64,000 bases of DNA from Euleptes europaea. Taxonomy: Eukaryota > Chordata > Lepidosauria > Squamata > Sphaerodactylidae. The position numbers were made by a program, and so were the translations under genes. Of this stretch, positions 1 to 11,000 are shown piece after piece. Each line of letters opens with the position of its first letter. The stretch's first letter is position 1. A model generated the notes under the pieces. That model made no database searches, was not told the origin of the DNA, and saw nothing but the letters and a program-made list of their open reading frames with translations. The stretch lies in contig NC_079325.1 in assembly GCF_029931775.1 (NCBI RefSeq), positions 54,854,286 to 54,918,285 of the forward strand. Direction: 5' to 3'.

Positions 1-1100
1 GGCAACAGATGCTAGTTAGTCCCATAAATTCTTTCTGGCCTACCAATTTCTAAACATTAAGCCTTATAAAAGTCCTGCATTAAGCTCCAGTATTAAATTG
101 AATCTTTAAAACAAAAATCACTCCCCCTCTAACTATGGGGGGGGGGGACGACAACAGAAGACGTTTTCTACACAAATGAATGAGCAGCCCCCAAATCTCG
201 CCAGATCTTACAAAGGTGCTGCACACCTTAGGCCAAACTTACCAATACAAAACCCAAAGTAGGTGCCAAGAAAAGCAGCTTCAGGGCAAACACAAGAAAT
301 TCTCGATACAAACACAAATTCAGTGTGCAAGCATCAGTCTCACACAGGGCTAAACAGCATTCTTTCCAATCTGCTTGGACAAAAGAATCAAGCAACGTTC
401 AATGAGCTCTTTATAAGGCTGGAAAGTGGTCACATAACCATCTTTACCAGCCAATCAGAAGCAGAGGGAGAGGCCTTGATGTGCACCTCCCCTCTGCAGC
501 TCTTGCCCTTGGCCGTTCACAGGTGGGGGCGCCCAAGCCCACAACCCTGCTCTAGTGCTGCAAACTTTTTCCCCACCTCCTGCTACTGTGCCTTTAACAG
601 CTGCTTGATCTGGAGACCTGAGCAGGTGATAACCCTTGTGTTCAGGCTGTGAAAGCAAATTTGCTAATTTCTACAGGGAGGAAAGAAAAGTTGCTGCTGA
701 AAGCACAAGAGCAAACCCCGGCTGTTTTTCTTGGTACACTGGAAACCCTATCCTACTTTAGCAAACAAACCAACGGCTCCTGATCCCTCTCCTTTTTAAA
801 AAAAAAATGGCCTAAGGCTAAATGTGCTTCCTCAGAAGTATGTCCCATGGAGTTCAATATGTCCTACTTCCAAGTAGGCTGAGGTCCTGTGCACACTTTC
901 AAAGCTCTCCTGTGGTGTGGGCCTGGCAACATCTAGATAAGGAATTACAAGGCTGAATGTATGTAACCTCAAGTCACAGCTGTCTTATGGCGACCCCAAG
1001 CTAGGGGGAATCTTAAAGTAAGCCATTTTCAGATGTAGGTGTCAGCACAGTTTGTCTTTTGCAAAAATGCAGATATGTTTGTATTTATTTAGAAAATTTG
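1..1100. other. No recognised gene; unique or degraded DNA
   Basis: I see no exon-like or gene-like signal. A G tract lies at about 138-148. The stretch near 955-1010 resembles the BovB-type SINE tail (a 'cttatggcgacccc' core), so a decayed SINE is likely there. Short open frames here look like chance. Confidence 0.5.
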
Positions 1101-1109
1101 TGACACTCT

Positions 1110-1640
1110 TTTCAACAATCAATCAATTGACCTTTATTGGCATATACTCAGAAGCATGACGTAAGCAGTACACAAAATTCACTGTCCATATATTTTTGAT
1201 CGAAATATGAATTAGACTTTAGTCCTAATATTGACAACTTCCATCAAAAATTCCACCACATTTAAAGTGACTTCAGGGATAGTATCATTCAACAAAAACC
1301 AGCACACAGAGAATTCTTGGCTAGATTTCATTTTATCACTCAAGGGTAGAATTGTTTTTTTACGAGGACCGTTGTGCAGGTGACAATTTATGATGATATG
1401 CTCTAGCGTATCGTGTTGATTCAAGCCACATACACATAATATTTTCTCAAAAGAAATATTTTTAAACCTGCCATTTAGTACCGCCGAAGGGAGGGCAATC
1501 AGCCTGGAGAGCATAAATGCCCTCCGTTGAAGGGGTTCCTCAAGTATATCAAAGTACTGCTGTAATTTCCCAACACTCTTTTCAACAGAAGCTCCCAGAG
1601 TGAGTCGCAAAACCAAACCAAACAATAAAGTCCATTATAA
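1110..1640 (-). mobile_element. LINE 3' end (Vingi/I-like), 5'-truncated
   Basis: The minus strand encodes a C-terminal LINE segment with 'ALPSAVLNGRF', then a C-x-C ... H ... C cluster (CVCGLNQHDTLEHIIINC). It aligns by eye with the C-terminal pieces of the LINE copies at 42785-43084 and 44617-44826, so all three are one family. The element ends near 1110 with an AATAAA-type stretch and ATTG repeats. Clade assignment (Vingi-like, I superclade) is from memory of lizard repeats and is uncertain. Confidence 0.6.
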
Positions 1641-1642
1641 AA

Positions 1643-1845
1643 TTTGGGGACGGGCTGTGGCTCAGCAGTCATACACCTATTTTGCATTCAGAATGTCCCA
1701 GTTTTCAGTCCCTGGCATCTCCAGTTACAAGTTTTCAGGAAGCAGCTGTCAGGAAAGATCTTTCTCTACCTGAGCATCAGTTGGTCAATGCTGACCACTG
1801 GTGTGACTTGGTCTAAGGCCAAGAATCTGTCTGAAGTAGAACAAT
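1643..1845 (+). mobile_element. tRNA-derived SINE relic
   Basis: Starts with a tRNA-like head ('ggctgtggctcagcagtc', an A-box-like region) and continues through a B-box-like 'ttcagtccctggcatctcc' to a body with 'ctacctgagcatcag'. This resembles a common reptile SINE head. It is diverged and has no clear tail. Confidence 0.55.
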
Positions 1846-1862
1846 CCACTCTAACAAATGGG

Positions 1863-2069
1863 TAGGGTTGCCAACCTCCAGGTACTAGCTGGAGATCTCC
1901 TGCTATTACAACTGTTCTCCAGCTGACAAAGATCAGTTCTCCTGGAGAAAATGGCCGCTTTGCCAATTGGACTCTATGGCATTGAAGTCCCTCCCCAAAC
2001 CCCGCCCTTCTCAGGCTCCACCCCAAAAACCTTCCCCCAGTGGCGAAGAGGGACCTGGCTGGCAACCCT
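1863..2069. mobile_element. MITE, GGGTTGCCA family, hAT-like
   Basis: Terminal inverted repeats 'tagggttgcca' and 'tggcaaccct' bound a 207-bp element. It is flanked by a perfect 9-bp duplication 'acaaatggg' (1854-1862 and 2070-2078). The interior contains the family hallmark 'ctggagaaaatggccgc'. The 8-9 bp target duplication points to a hAT-like non-autonomous transposon. At least eight more copies lie in this window. Confidence 0.75.
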
Positions 2070-2454
2070 ACAAATGGGGTAGCCAAAAGTGTCTTGCCTC
2101 TTTAACAGAGGCTGGAAATGGGCAGAAGCTTTTCATGGCAAGGAGGTAAATAACATCCCCGGTGAATAACACCCTACTAAGCTGCTCTTAAAGGGACAGC
2201 ATTTTTTCCCCTCCAGGCAGTTGGCAACCCTATGAAACACCTTTGAAGGTGCAGGATCTATCTTTCCGGGATCTGATGTGGGGTAGCTGCTGCCCCACAG
2301 GTGCTTCCTTGTCCGTGCACTACTAGTATGTTTGTAAATAAAGCAAATATTTAAGGGATTATGTTATTCTCTGCAGCTTTTTTACCAAAAGGAAGCCAGC
2401 CCCAGCTTCACTGCCCCTGGAATTTTTTACCACTTGGGGAAGGAGGGAGAGCCC

Positions 2455-2535
2455 AGCAATGTGATGGTGGAAAATGCTGTCAAGTCACAGCCAACTTATG
2501 ACCACCCCTAGGATTTTCAAGGCAAGAGAGAAATG
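2455..2535 (-). mobile_element. SINE 3' tail fragment (BovB-type)
   Basis: Contains 'gctgtcaagtcacagcc' and 'ttttcaaggcaagag', the reverse complement of the tail shared by the 5S and tRNA SINEs in this window. Confidence 0.6.
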
Positions 2536-2867
2536 CAAGTGATCTATGCACAAGGATCTTTTTCTTTTAAAATGGTAGTGGGTGATGCTGCCACCTGCTG
2601 GATATCCACTCTCCACCAAATCTGTGATTTGTTTTGTTCTATTCCAAGGACTCAACGATGACTTTTTCTGGTTTTATTCTCATTATAGCTGTCAAGCCAG
2701 AAAGGTTCATTTTATTTTCCATCTCAAGATGCTAAGTGTTAGCTACAGTTATTTTCCAGAGTCGGTCTTCAGAGACTTAACGGCCTGCACCTGCAGCTTG
2801 TTAGGCCAATGAGATAGTTACTCAAGGACACTTAAGTTTAGTTTAATTGGGGAATATAGTGCATCTG

Positions 2868-3386
2868 TGAGAAATTGGGAGGGGGGATGAGATCCTTCTC
2901 CGGTGTGTGAAAAATACTGGTTAGGACTGGTTAGATCCAACTAGAAGGTTCTCCCGGGCTAGTGCCCTGATTGGCCCAGAGGAATCATCTGACCCCAGCC
3001 TAACGATCCATAATTGCAGTTAGGCACTATGGTGGTTATCTATTCTTCTTTGCTTTGATCCTCTACAACGCCTTGCTACCTCTATGCTTTATTTTGCTTG
3101 GAACTCCGTTATTCTGCAAGTTTGCTACGCAAGATTTATGCCCAGCCGCAAAGCTGTGACCAGAACCAGCTCAGAGCAGCACGTAAGAACATCTGCTGTC
3201 AGCTAGTGAGCGTTCTTACCAGACAGATTATTTTCTTATTTTATTGCCAGTGTGCCATATCTGTAACTTGTATTTTAATTTGCATTTTGAATTTTCTTTT
3301 AAATAAAACCTTTTTCAGCTTTCCTTTTAAAGCTGTGGTGTTCTATTGAGTAGACTGACCTATGTTTGGTTTTCGTTACAACAAGC
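2868..3386 (+). mobile_element. Possible solo LTR (retrovirus-like), fossil
   Basis: About 520 bp beginning TGTGAGAAAT and ending near TTACA, with a CCAAT-like 'attggccc', an AATAAA signal near 3302 and a following T/GT-rich stretch. This layout fits a solo LTR. No clear target duplication was found and the ends are approximate. Confidence 0.35.
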
Positions 3387-3679
3387 TCTGGGGTTCCTGG
3401 AGAGGACCTCAGGCTTGACAACAGCCTTCTCTCACATGTTGATGGTTGGGAAGAGTGGCCTCCTCATGGGAAACTGACTGCTGGATGCAACTCAGATATC
3501 TAAAATGTACATTTAATCATTCCCAGCTTCCCAGGTATGGCAGAAACTAATTTTGCCTGTTATGGTACCAAGCAAAAAGAGCTGCTTTTGGAATTGACTG
3601 GATAAAACTGGCTTAGAAATTCAGAGTGCTGGAATAAAAGCGGATTTGGGGTTAGCATGTTTGTTTTGTGAGATCAGAC

Positions 3680-4065
3680 TAACCTGGGTGGCCCAGGCTA
3701 GCCTGATCTCATCAAACCTCAGAAGCTAAGCAGGGTTGGCCCTGGTTAGTGCTTAGATGGGAGGCTACTGAGTTCAGAGGAGCTATGCAATTTAAACTTT
3801 ATTTTATGGACTTTTTAAATTGTTTTTATAATTTATATTGTAATCTGCCTCCTTCACATGCAGCCTGCTAAGTGACCTTGGGCCAGTCACAGTTCTCTGA
3901 GAACTCTCTCAGCCCATGCAGAGGCAGGCAATGGCAAATCACCTCTGAACATCTCTTGCTTTGGAAACCCTACGGGGTCACCGTAAGTCAACTGTGACTT
4001 AACAGAACTTTCCACCAAGCTGCCTTGAGTTCCTCAAGGGAGAAAGGTGGCTAATAAATAAATAT
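3680..4065 (+). mobile_element. 5S-derived SINE head, SINE tail and L2-like LINE tail
   Basis: 3685-3775 matches the 5S rRNA-like head ('agaagctaagcagggttgg', 'gatgggag'). 3865-4010 carries a SINE middle and tail ('ggcaggcaatggcaaatcacc', 'gactt'). 4013-4062 has 'aagctgccttgagttcct' followed by 'aataaataaa', which resembles an L2 LINE 3' tail. This is a mosaic of inserted and decayed pieces. Confidence 0.6.
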
Positions 4066-4129
4066 GAAGAGGCAGGCAATGGTAAACCACCTCTCTTCCA
4101 TCTCTGGCTAGGGAAGAGGAGGAGGAGGA

Positions 4130-4412
4130 GGAAGAGTTGGTTTTTATATGCCGACTTTTTCTACCACTTAAGGAAGAATCAAACTGGCTTACAATCACCT
4201 TCCCTTCCCCACAACAGACACCCTGTGAGGTAGATGAGGCTGTGAGAGAATGACTTGCCCAAGGTCACCCAGCTGGCTTTGTGTGTAGGAGTAGGGAAAC
4301 CAATCCAGTTCACCAGATTAGCCTCCACCGGTCATGTGGAGGAGGGGGGAATCAAACCCGGTTCTCCAGATAAGACTCCACCGCTCCAAACCACTGCACC
4401 ACACTACACCAC
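4130..4412 (-). mobile_element. tRNA-derived SINE (Squam-like)
   Basis: On the minus strand it reads from a tRNA-like head ('gtggtgcagtggtttgg', then the B-box-like 'ggtttgattcccccc') to the tail 'gtcggcatataaaaacc'. The same head and tail recur at 16796, 20922, 28358, 29728, 41013, 49540 and 52068, so this is a multicopy family. Confidence 0.75.
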
Positions 4413-4556
4413 CAAGGACTTTCTCCATACAAAACAGATACTCTATCACCAACTTACCACCCCTCTCCTAAAGCTATTGGTGTTCTAATAGTCTGTTTAC
4501 TTGCAAATATATATATCGAACTAGTGTTTGAGAGGGGCACAGAAGTAAAAATGCAG

Positions 4557-4612
4557 GTGGTAGTAGAAAATGCTGTCAAATCACAGCTGACTTATAGTGA
4601 CCCTGTAGGATG
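4557..4612 (-). mobile_element. SINE 3' tail fragment
   Basis: Short reverse match to the BovB-type SINE tail ('gctgtcaaatcacagctgac'). It lies immediately outside the hAT-like element that begins at 4662. Confidence 0.55.
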
Positions 4613-5154
4613 CATTCGCAATGGAAACAGCCCATGCATAAAAGGCCTGTAACAGAATTCTCAGGGGCATTTTTCACGGTAGATTTTACTTCTGTTTTGC
4701 CACGGACTAAAAAAAACCCCGATTTAAATGTTTTTTTTCATGGCGGCGATTTATCCCCATCAATTATCTGTAGTTTTGGTTTTTCATGGGAACAAAGCAC
4801 GCTGTATTTGACAACGGTTTGGTCTGTCCCTTTTGCAGGAGGCCTCCCCTTCCAACAGGCTCATTGTTTATGCCTGCCCCCAGCTCCGCCCAGCAGATTA
4901 CCTCGTGCGGTTCACCAGCCCCAGCGCAAAAAAACAACCACCAGTCCCTCTGGTCTCCTCCATTTTTCTTCCACCCTCGCTCTGTTCTGCTTTTGGAGGA
5001 GTCAGATTCCAAATTGGGGGGGGGGGAGGCAAGGCAGCGCTTTCCTCAAAGCTTCCCTCTATTTTCTATAGGTGTGGACCCCATTGCCCTTTAATGATAG
5101 ACAGGATTGGGGGGGGGGCAGGGAATCCATGTGCCCAGAGAAGTGTTTAGCTGA

Positions 5155-6110
5155 AAGTAGGAATGGCGGGGGGGGGGGAGGAAAGAAGGCCCCTGGATTG
5201 CGCGCCGGCCATGATCCGGCCACATTGCATCATGAGAGACAGGAGGGCTCCTAGCTTGCGCACCAGCCCCGATCCAGCCAGTGTGCATGGCGGGGGGGGG
5301 GGGGAGATGAAAGAAGGCCCCTGGATTGCGCGCCGGCCATGATCTGGCCACATTGCATCGTGAGAGACAGGAGGGCTCCCAGCTTGCGCACCAGCCCCGA
5401 TCCAGCCAGTGTGCATGGCGTGGGGGGAGAGGAAAGAAGCCCCCTGGATTGCACGCCGGCCATGATCCGGCCACACTGCATTGTGAGAGACAGGAGGGCT
5501 TCTAGCTTGCGCACCAGCCCCGATCCAGCCAGTGTGCATGGCGGGGGGGGGAGAGGAAAGAAGGCCCCTGGATTGTGTGCCGGCCATGATCCGGCTACAT
5601 TGCATCATGAGAGACAGGAGAGCTCCCAGCTTGCGCACCAGCCCCGATCCAGCCAGTGTGCATGGCGGGGGGGTGGGAGAGGAAAGAAGGCCCCTGGATT
5701 GCGCGCCGCCATGATCCGGCCACACTGCATTGTGAGAGACAGGAGGGCTTCTAGCTTGCGCACCAGCCCGGATCCAGCCAGTGTGCATGGCGGGGGGGGG
5801 GAGAGGAAAGAAGGCCCCTGGATTGTGCGCCAGCCATGATCCAGCCACATTGCATCGTGAGAGACAGGAGAGCTCCCAGCTTGCGCACCAGCCCCGATCC
5901 AGCCAGTGTGCATGGCGGGGGGGGGGAGAGGAAAGAAGGCCCCTGGATTGCGCGCCGGCCATGATACGGCCACATTGCATCGTGAGAGACAGGAGAGCTC
6001 CCAGCTTGCGCACCAACCCCGATCCAGCCAGTGTGCATGGCGGGGGGGGGGAGAGGAAAGAAGGCCCCTGGATTGCGTGCCGGCCATGATCCGGCCACAG
6101 TGCATCAAGA
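5155..6110. repeat. GC-rich minisatellite, about 125-bp unit, about 8 copies
   Basis: The unit contains a G tract of 7-12, then 'gaggaaagaaggcccctgg', 'gccggccatgatccggcc', 'acattgcatcgtgagagaca' and 'cagccccgatccagcc'. Copies recur about every 125 bp (for example 'ggcccctggattg' near 5189, 5318, 5564, 5689, 5814, 5939 and 6064). Units differ by a few percent and in G-tract length. Because 125 is not a multiple of 3, a long stop-free unit gives open frames in several phases on both strands; these are artefacts and not genes. Confidence 0.9.
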
Positions 6111-6254
6111 GAAAGGAGGGAGATAAGAGCAGGCTGGCTACCCCTCTTCAGAAGAGTGATGGGAGGGAGTTTTGCCTTGGGTTTTCCGCTCTCAGGATGC
6201 ACATTTTTCCCATCCGAATTCTCAAAAATCCCCCCTCCCCGCTGGGGTAGAGGG
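6108..6254. repeat. Repeat module B, first copy
   Basis: About 145 bp beginning 'gagaaaggagggagataag' and including 'ttgggttttccgctctcagg' and 'cccatccgaattctc'. It is nearly identical to 6453-6600. It interrupts the 125-bp array. Confidence 0.85.
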
Positions 6255-6452
6255 GCATGGCGTGGGGGAGAGGAAAGAAGGCCCCTGGATTGCGCACCGG
6301 CCATGATCTGGCCACATTGCATCGTGAGAGACAGGAGGGCTCCTAGCTTGTGCGCCAGCCCCGATCCAGCCAGTGTGCATGGCGGGGGGGGGGGGAGAGG
6401 AAAGAAGGCCCCTGGATTGCATGCCGGCCATGATCCGGCCACATTGCATCGA
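6255..6452. repeat. GC-rich minisatellite, second block, about 2 copies
   Basis: Same 125-bp unit as 5155-6110 ('ggcccctggattgc' near 6283 and 6408). It resumes after module B and again ends by switching into module B at the same point in the unit. Confidence 0.85.
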
Positions 6453-6600
6453 GAGAGAGGAGGGAGATAAGAGCAGGCTGGCCACCCCTCTTCAGAAGAG
6501 TGACGGGAGGGAGTTTTGCCTTGGGTTTTCCGCTCTCAGGATGCACATTTTTCCCATCCGAATTCTCAAAAATCCCCCCTCCCCTCTGGGGCAGAGGGGC
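6453..6600. repeat. Repeat module B, second copy
   Basis: Near-identical to 6108-6254. Together the array reads A(8)-B-A(2)-B, which implies that an A-B junction segment was duplicated after the array formed. Confidence 0.85.
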
Positions 6601-7144
6601 CAACAGCCCCTTCCCTTGAACATCCCCCCATGGGTCCAACTGCCCTAGACTGAGCTGCCACCACCACCCCCAGCGCGTGAGGAGTACAATGCGTGGCTCC
6701 GCCGGTCTCCCCCTGGAGCTGTCTGTCCGACATCCCCCTGGGCTTGGAGGTGTGGGCCCAGCTCCAAGGCCCATCCCGGGCGAGGGGCGGGGAAGGCGTG
6801 CGGGGACGGAGGGAGAGAAGTGCCAGGATTCTAGGCAGGCAGGCAGGCAGCAAAAGGGGCGGTATTCTTGTCCGAGGGCGAAACTCCCCCAGCCAATCAC
6901 CGTTCTTGGGGGAGGAGAAAGGAGACGTCCCGGGGAGCGAAGCAAACATTTTTTCATGGGCATCCGAGCAACAAAACACGAGTCCACAGGAAAGATCGTC
7001 TCAAAAGTGGTTTGGATTGCCTCTTTTAACGCAGCTTATTTTGCTCAGTGGGGGAAAATATGGATCTGCAGTGAATAACCAAAATTTGACTCTGACGCAA
7101 ATCAGCGTCAAAACAGCAGCAAATCTCTGTGAAAAATACCCCTC

Positions 7145-7689
7145 AGACTCTTCACCAAATTACAGTTCCAAGGATTATTTTGTGGAGAAGCTGAATTAGA
7201 AACTGATGCAAAATTGACAGCACTGTGTAAATAAGGCCTACTTCAAAAGGCATCATGTGTTTTTTCCTGAGAAGTGGGTGATTCACTAAGTATAAATATC
7301 TACACACATATTTATCTCCCACAAGATACCTCTGAGACAAATGGTCTCTGAGGTGCCAATCATCTTTAAAACCATAGTAACTAGTCCATGATAACAGACA
7401 ATAAGACATAAACTACCACCAGAGTTAATTGTTTTAAAAGCGGGGGGGGGGGGGAACCAAGGCAAAGCTACTTAGGAGCAACATTAACAAAAAGTTAAGC
7501 AAGCCCAAAGTTAATATGCATATGCCTACGCAAAATCAAAACAGACCTGGCACACAGCAAATAAGAGTATGTGTGTTATGTGGAGGGGGACGCCAAAGAG
7601 AAAGCCCTGTCTCTAGTGGCAACCCAATTTACCTCTGCAGTAAATCTTAGCTTAGAGTGTGCGGCCATGGCTGCGGGGCCTCAGAAGTC
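7145..7689. other. No recognised gene
   Basis: AT-rich DNA with a G tract near 7442-7453. I see no exon, RNA gene or complete repeat here. Confidence 0.45.
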
Positions 7690-8090
7690 TGTTTCCCCTG
7701 TTATGAGGCTCTCCAGCCACCCTGGGCTATTCCCAAAAAGCCACTCACTCAGACGATCAGGTCAGAAGCAGGTAAACTTTATTGAAGAAGCAACAGGTTC
7801 AGCTAGGCCCTCGCAGAGGCAAAGCTGCAAGTGATTACTTAGAGAATATTGCATAGTTATAAACATGTCTACAGTGCAGGTGCCCAGCCCAGTGCTTTGG
7901 GAAAGGAATTGATAACAGCGTCTAAAGCAGGAAGGCGAAGCAGACATCAAAACATAGACTTGGGCTTGCTCGTTAGCAGTTGCTTGTTAGCAGTCAAGGA
8001 CACGGGGGGGGGGGAGGGAATCACTGGGAGTGAGAACATCCTGGCAGAGGCCTGACTCATGTCAAGAGCCTTCGGGCCAGACCTTAGCCG
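7690..8090 (-). mobile_element. LTR relic, inverted relative to the neighbouring Gypsy relic
   Basis: Read on the minus strand, it contains 'gaaggctcttgacatgagt', which matches the Gypsy LTR near 11150 in the opposite orientation. Further on is 'cttcaataaagtttacctgc', an AATAAA followed by sequence like the end of that LTR. It looks like a related, diverged LTR lying backwards against the 5'-truncated element. Ends are approximate. Confidence 0.5.
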
Positions 8091-8099
8091 CTTGTACGG

Positions 8100-11000
8100 G
8101 CAAAACCGAAAGAAATGCAAGACAGTACCTCACACCCATCCTACCTGAGGTGTACCCTGCGTTTGCAGATGTGTTCAATGAGAAGGAGTGTGATGTGCTG
8201 CCGCCTCACCGTAAGACGGACTGTGCTATTGAACTGGTGGGGGAGGGCAAGTTACGAAAGGTAAAGATTTATCCCATGAGTCCTAAGGAGAAGTTGGTGC
8301 TGCGGGAATTCTTGGATAAGAATTTAGCCCTTGAGTTCATTCGGCCCTCTTCTGCCCCATGCTCCACTCCCTCATTTTTTTGTGCGTAAAAAGACCGGTG
8401 ACCTACGCTTGTGTATTGATTTTCGCAGACTCAGTGCAGTCACACCAACTAATGCCTACCCCCTCCCTTTGATTCCAGACCTGCTCAACCAACTAAAAGA
8501 AGGTCACATTTTCACCAAATTGGATTTGGTCAAAGCTTATTCCCGTGTTCGAATAAGAGAATGTGACGAATGGAAAACTGCCTTCTCCAGTTGTTTTGGA
8601 ATGTTCGAGTACCTGGTTATGCCCTTCGGGTTAAGTGGGGCTCCTAGTGTCTTTATGCAAATGATTAACGAGGTTCTGCATGACTTACTGTTCAAAGGGG
8701 TGATCGTTTATCTGGATGACATTTTGATTTACACCAAGACTTATGAGGAACACATGATTAGTCAAAGAGGTCCTGAGACGTCTCAGAGACAATCATCTGT
8801 TTGCCAAGTTATCTAAATGTGAGTTTCTTGGGGTATGTGGTTTTGCCTAAGGGTCTAGCGATGGATCCTGACAAGGTACGGGCCGTGTTGGATTGGGAGC
8901 CGCCAACCACTTGCAAACAACTGCAACAGTTTCTCGGTTTTGCTAATTTTTACAGGGGGTTTCTCAACAACTTTGTGCAGGTGGCGCTGCCCATAACGGA
9001 TTTATTAAAAACTAAGGGAAAGGGGGGTGCAGCACTCCAGCCTTCCACCCGGCTTGATTGGACACCAGCCTGCCAGCATGCATTTGACACCCTGAAAAAA
9101 ACTGTTTACTTCAGAGCCCATCCTCAAACACCCTGACTGTGAGAAACCTTTCATTGTTCAAGTAGATGTGTCAGATGTAGCGATGGGGGGACTCTGTTAC
9201 AAGAGGGCGTACTTTTCCAAAAAATTCTCATCATCTGAATTGAACTGGCCCATTTGGGAGAAAGAGGCAGCCGCAGTTAAACACACTCTCACGGTTTGGA
9301 GACATTTTCTAGAGGGGGCCGAGATTCCGTTTGAGGTGTGGACGGATCATAAAAACTTAGAGGCTTTAAAGGGAACACCCAAGCTCACAGCAAAACAGGT
9401 GCGTTGGGCAGAATTCTTCTCTAAGTTTCGTTTTGTGTTGAAGCATGTCCCCGGTAAACAAAATCAGTTGGCAGATGCACTGTCCTGGCTCCCTCAGTAT
9501 CAGAGCAACAGACTCTCTTTTTACGCCTGAGCAGCAGGGGGTTGCGCCTGGGCTAGCCGTTCTTACTCGCTCCCAAGTGCAGAAGTCGCCCGCCTTAGAG
9601 GGACCACCGGACTCTTCCAAAGCTGTACAAGAGTCTCCCCCCCCCCCCCGGAGGGGCTTCCGGACTCTTTTAAAATCGCCCTAGTTCAAGCCTATCAAGC
9701 TGAAGGAGCCGCAAATAGTTTGCCAGATAAACTAACTCAGCGGGGGGGGGGGGGTTGGTTCAAAGAAAACAAACTGTACGTTCCTGCTTTTCTACGGAGG
9801 GAGGTGATGGATCGGGGCCATGGCTCTAAGGTAGCAGGGCCCTTCAGTTTCGTTAAGACCCTGCATTTGTTGCGCAGGCAATTTTGGTGGCCAGGAATGA
9901 GAATGGACTTGGATTCTTTCATTCGCACTTGCCCTATGTGCGCTACAGCCAAGAGGGTGGTGGGGAAACCAACTGGACTCTTGAAGCCTTTGGAAATGCC
10001 TTTGGCTCCCTAGGAAGTAATTGCTATGGATTTTATCACAGATCTGCCCCCCAGCCGGGGGAAGACGATACTATGGGTGGTTACAGACCTGGTCTCCAAA
10101 CAGGAGCACCTAGTCCCTTGCACGGGACTCCCCACAGCTCAAAAATTGGCTCGGTTGTTTGTGTCACATGTCTTTAAATATCACTCTTTTCCGCGCAAGG
10201 TGGTTACGGATCAGGGCCCACAATTTGTGGCAAAGTTTTGAAAAGTGTTTCTTAAGCTGGTGGGGATGGAACAGGGGTTATCCAGTGCCTATCACCCTCA
10301 GACTGATGGACAGACTGAATGTGTCGATTCGGTATTAGAATGTTATTTGCGTTGCTATGTGAATTATCATCAAGATGGCTGGGTAGATCTCCTGCCTTTT
10401 GCAGAGTATGCTTATAACAATGCCTCCCATCAATCCACAGGTTTCAGCCCGTTCCAAGTGGTGTATGGCAAAGAATTTGGGCCTTTTGGTAATGTGGATC
10501 TATCAGGGGAGGAGGGTAGTACTGAGGTGGCTGATTGGATGAAGGTGATACAAAACACCTGGCCCTGGTTACAGAAAAATCTAGAACGGGCCAAAAGCAA
10601 GTACAAAGCACAAGCTGATAAACACCGTTCCCCGGGGTGGAACATCAAAGTGGAGGACCAAGTGTATCTCTCCACAAAAAACCTGCGCTCTCTACACCCG
10701 TGTAAGAAGCTTAGTGAAAAATACGTGGGGCTTTTTCCTGTCTCACAAATCATCAATGAAGTCACGGTGGAACTAAGTCTTCCCAAGTCCCTGAGGGGAA
10801 TCCATCCAGTGTTTCATGTCAGTCTTTTAAAGAGAGCTGTGCCTGCTGCGCCAGAGAGGCATCCTGAGCCTCCTCCTGAGGTCCCAGTATTGGTGGGGGA
10901 GGAACATTTCGTAGTGTCCAAAATCCTGGATTCCCGCGTTCGCGGGGAGGGGGGGGGTCCTCTACTATCTGGTTCGCTGGAAGTACCTAGGTTCTGGTCA

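Larger units (their letters stand above)
4662..7144. mobile_element. Large hAT-like non-autonomous DNA element carrying a minisatellite
   Basis: The ends form a diverged inverted repeat: 'caggggcatttttcac' at the left, and 'gaggggtatttttcac' as the reverse complement of the right end. Similarity continues for about 40 bp through 'ctgttttg'. The flanking 8-mers 'agaattct' (4654) and 'agactctt' (7145) match at 5 of 8 sites, fitting a decayed hAT target duplication. The 2.48-kb interior is GC-rich, has no transposase-like frame, and is dominated by a 125-bp tandem array. The TIR call is by eye. Confidence 0.55.

Noticed and set aside
5147-6442. 431-aa minus-strand open frame and several overlapping frames on both strands
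   Set aside because: They lie in the 125-bp minisatellite, whose long stop-free unit produces open frames in several phases and both strands. No family or splice support.
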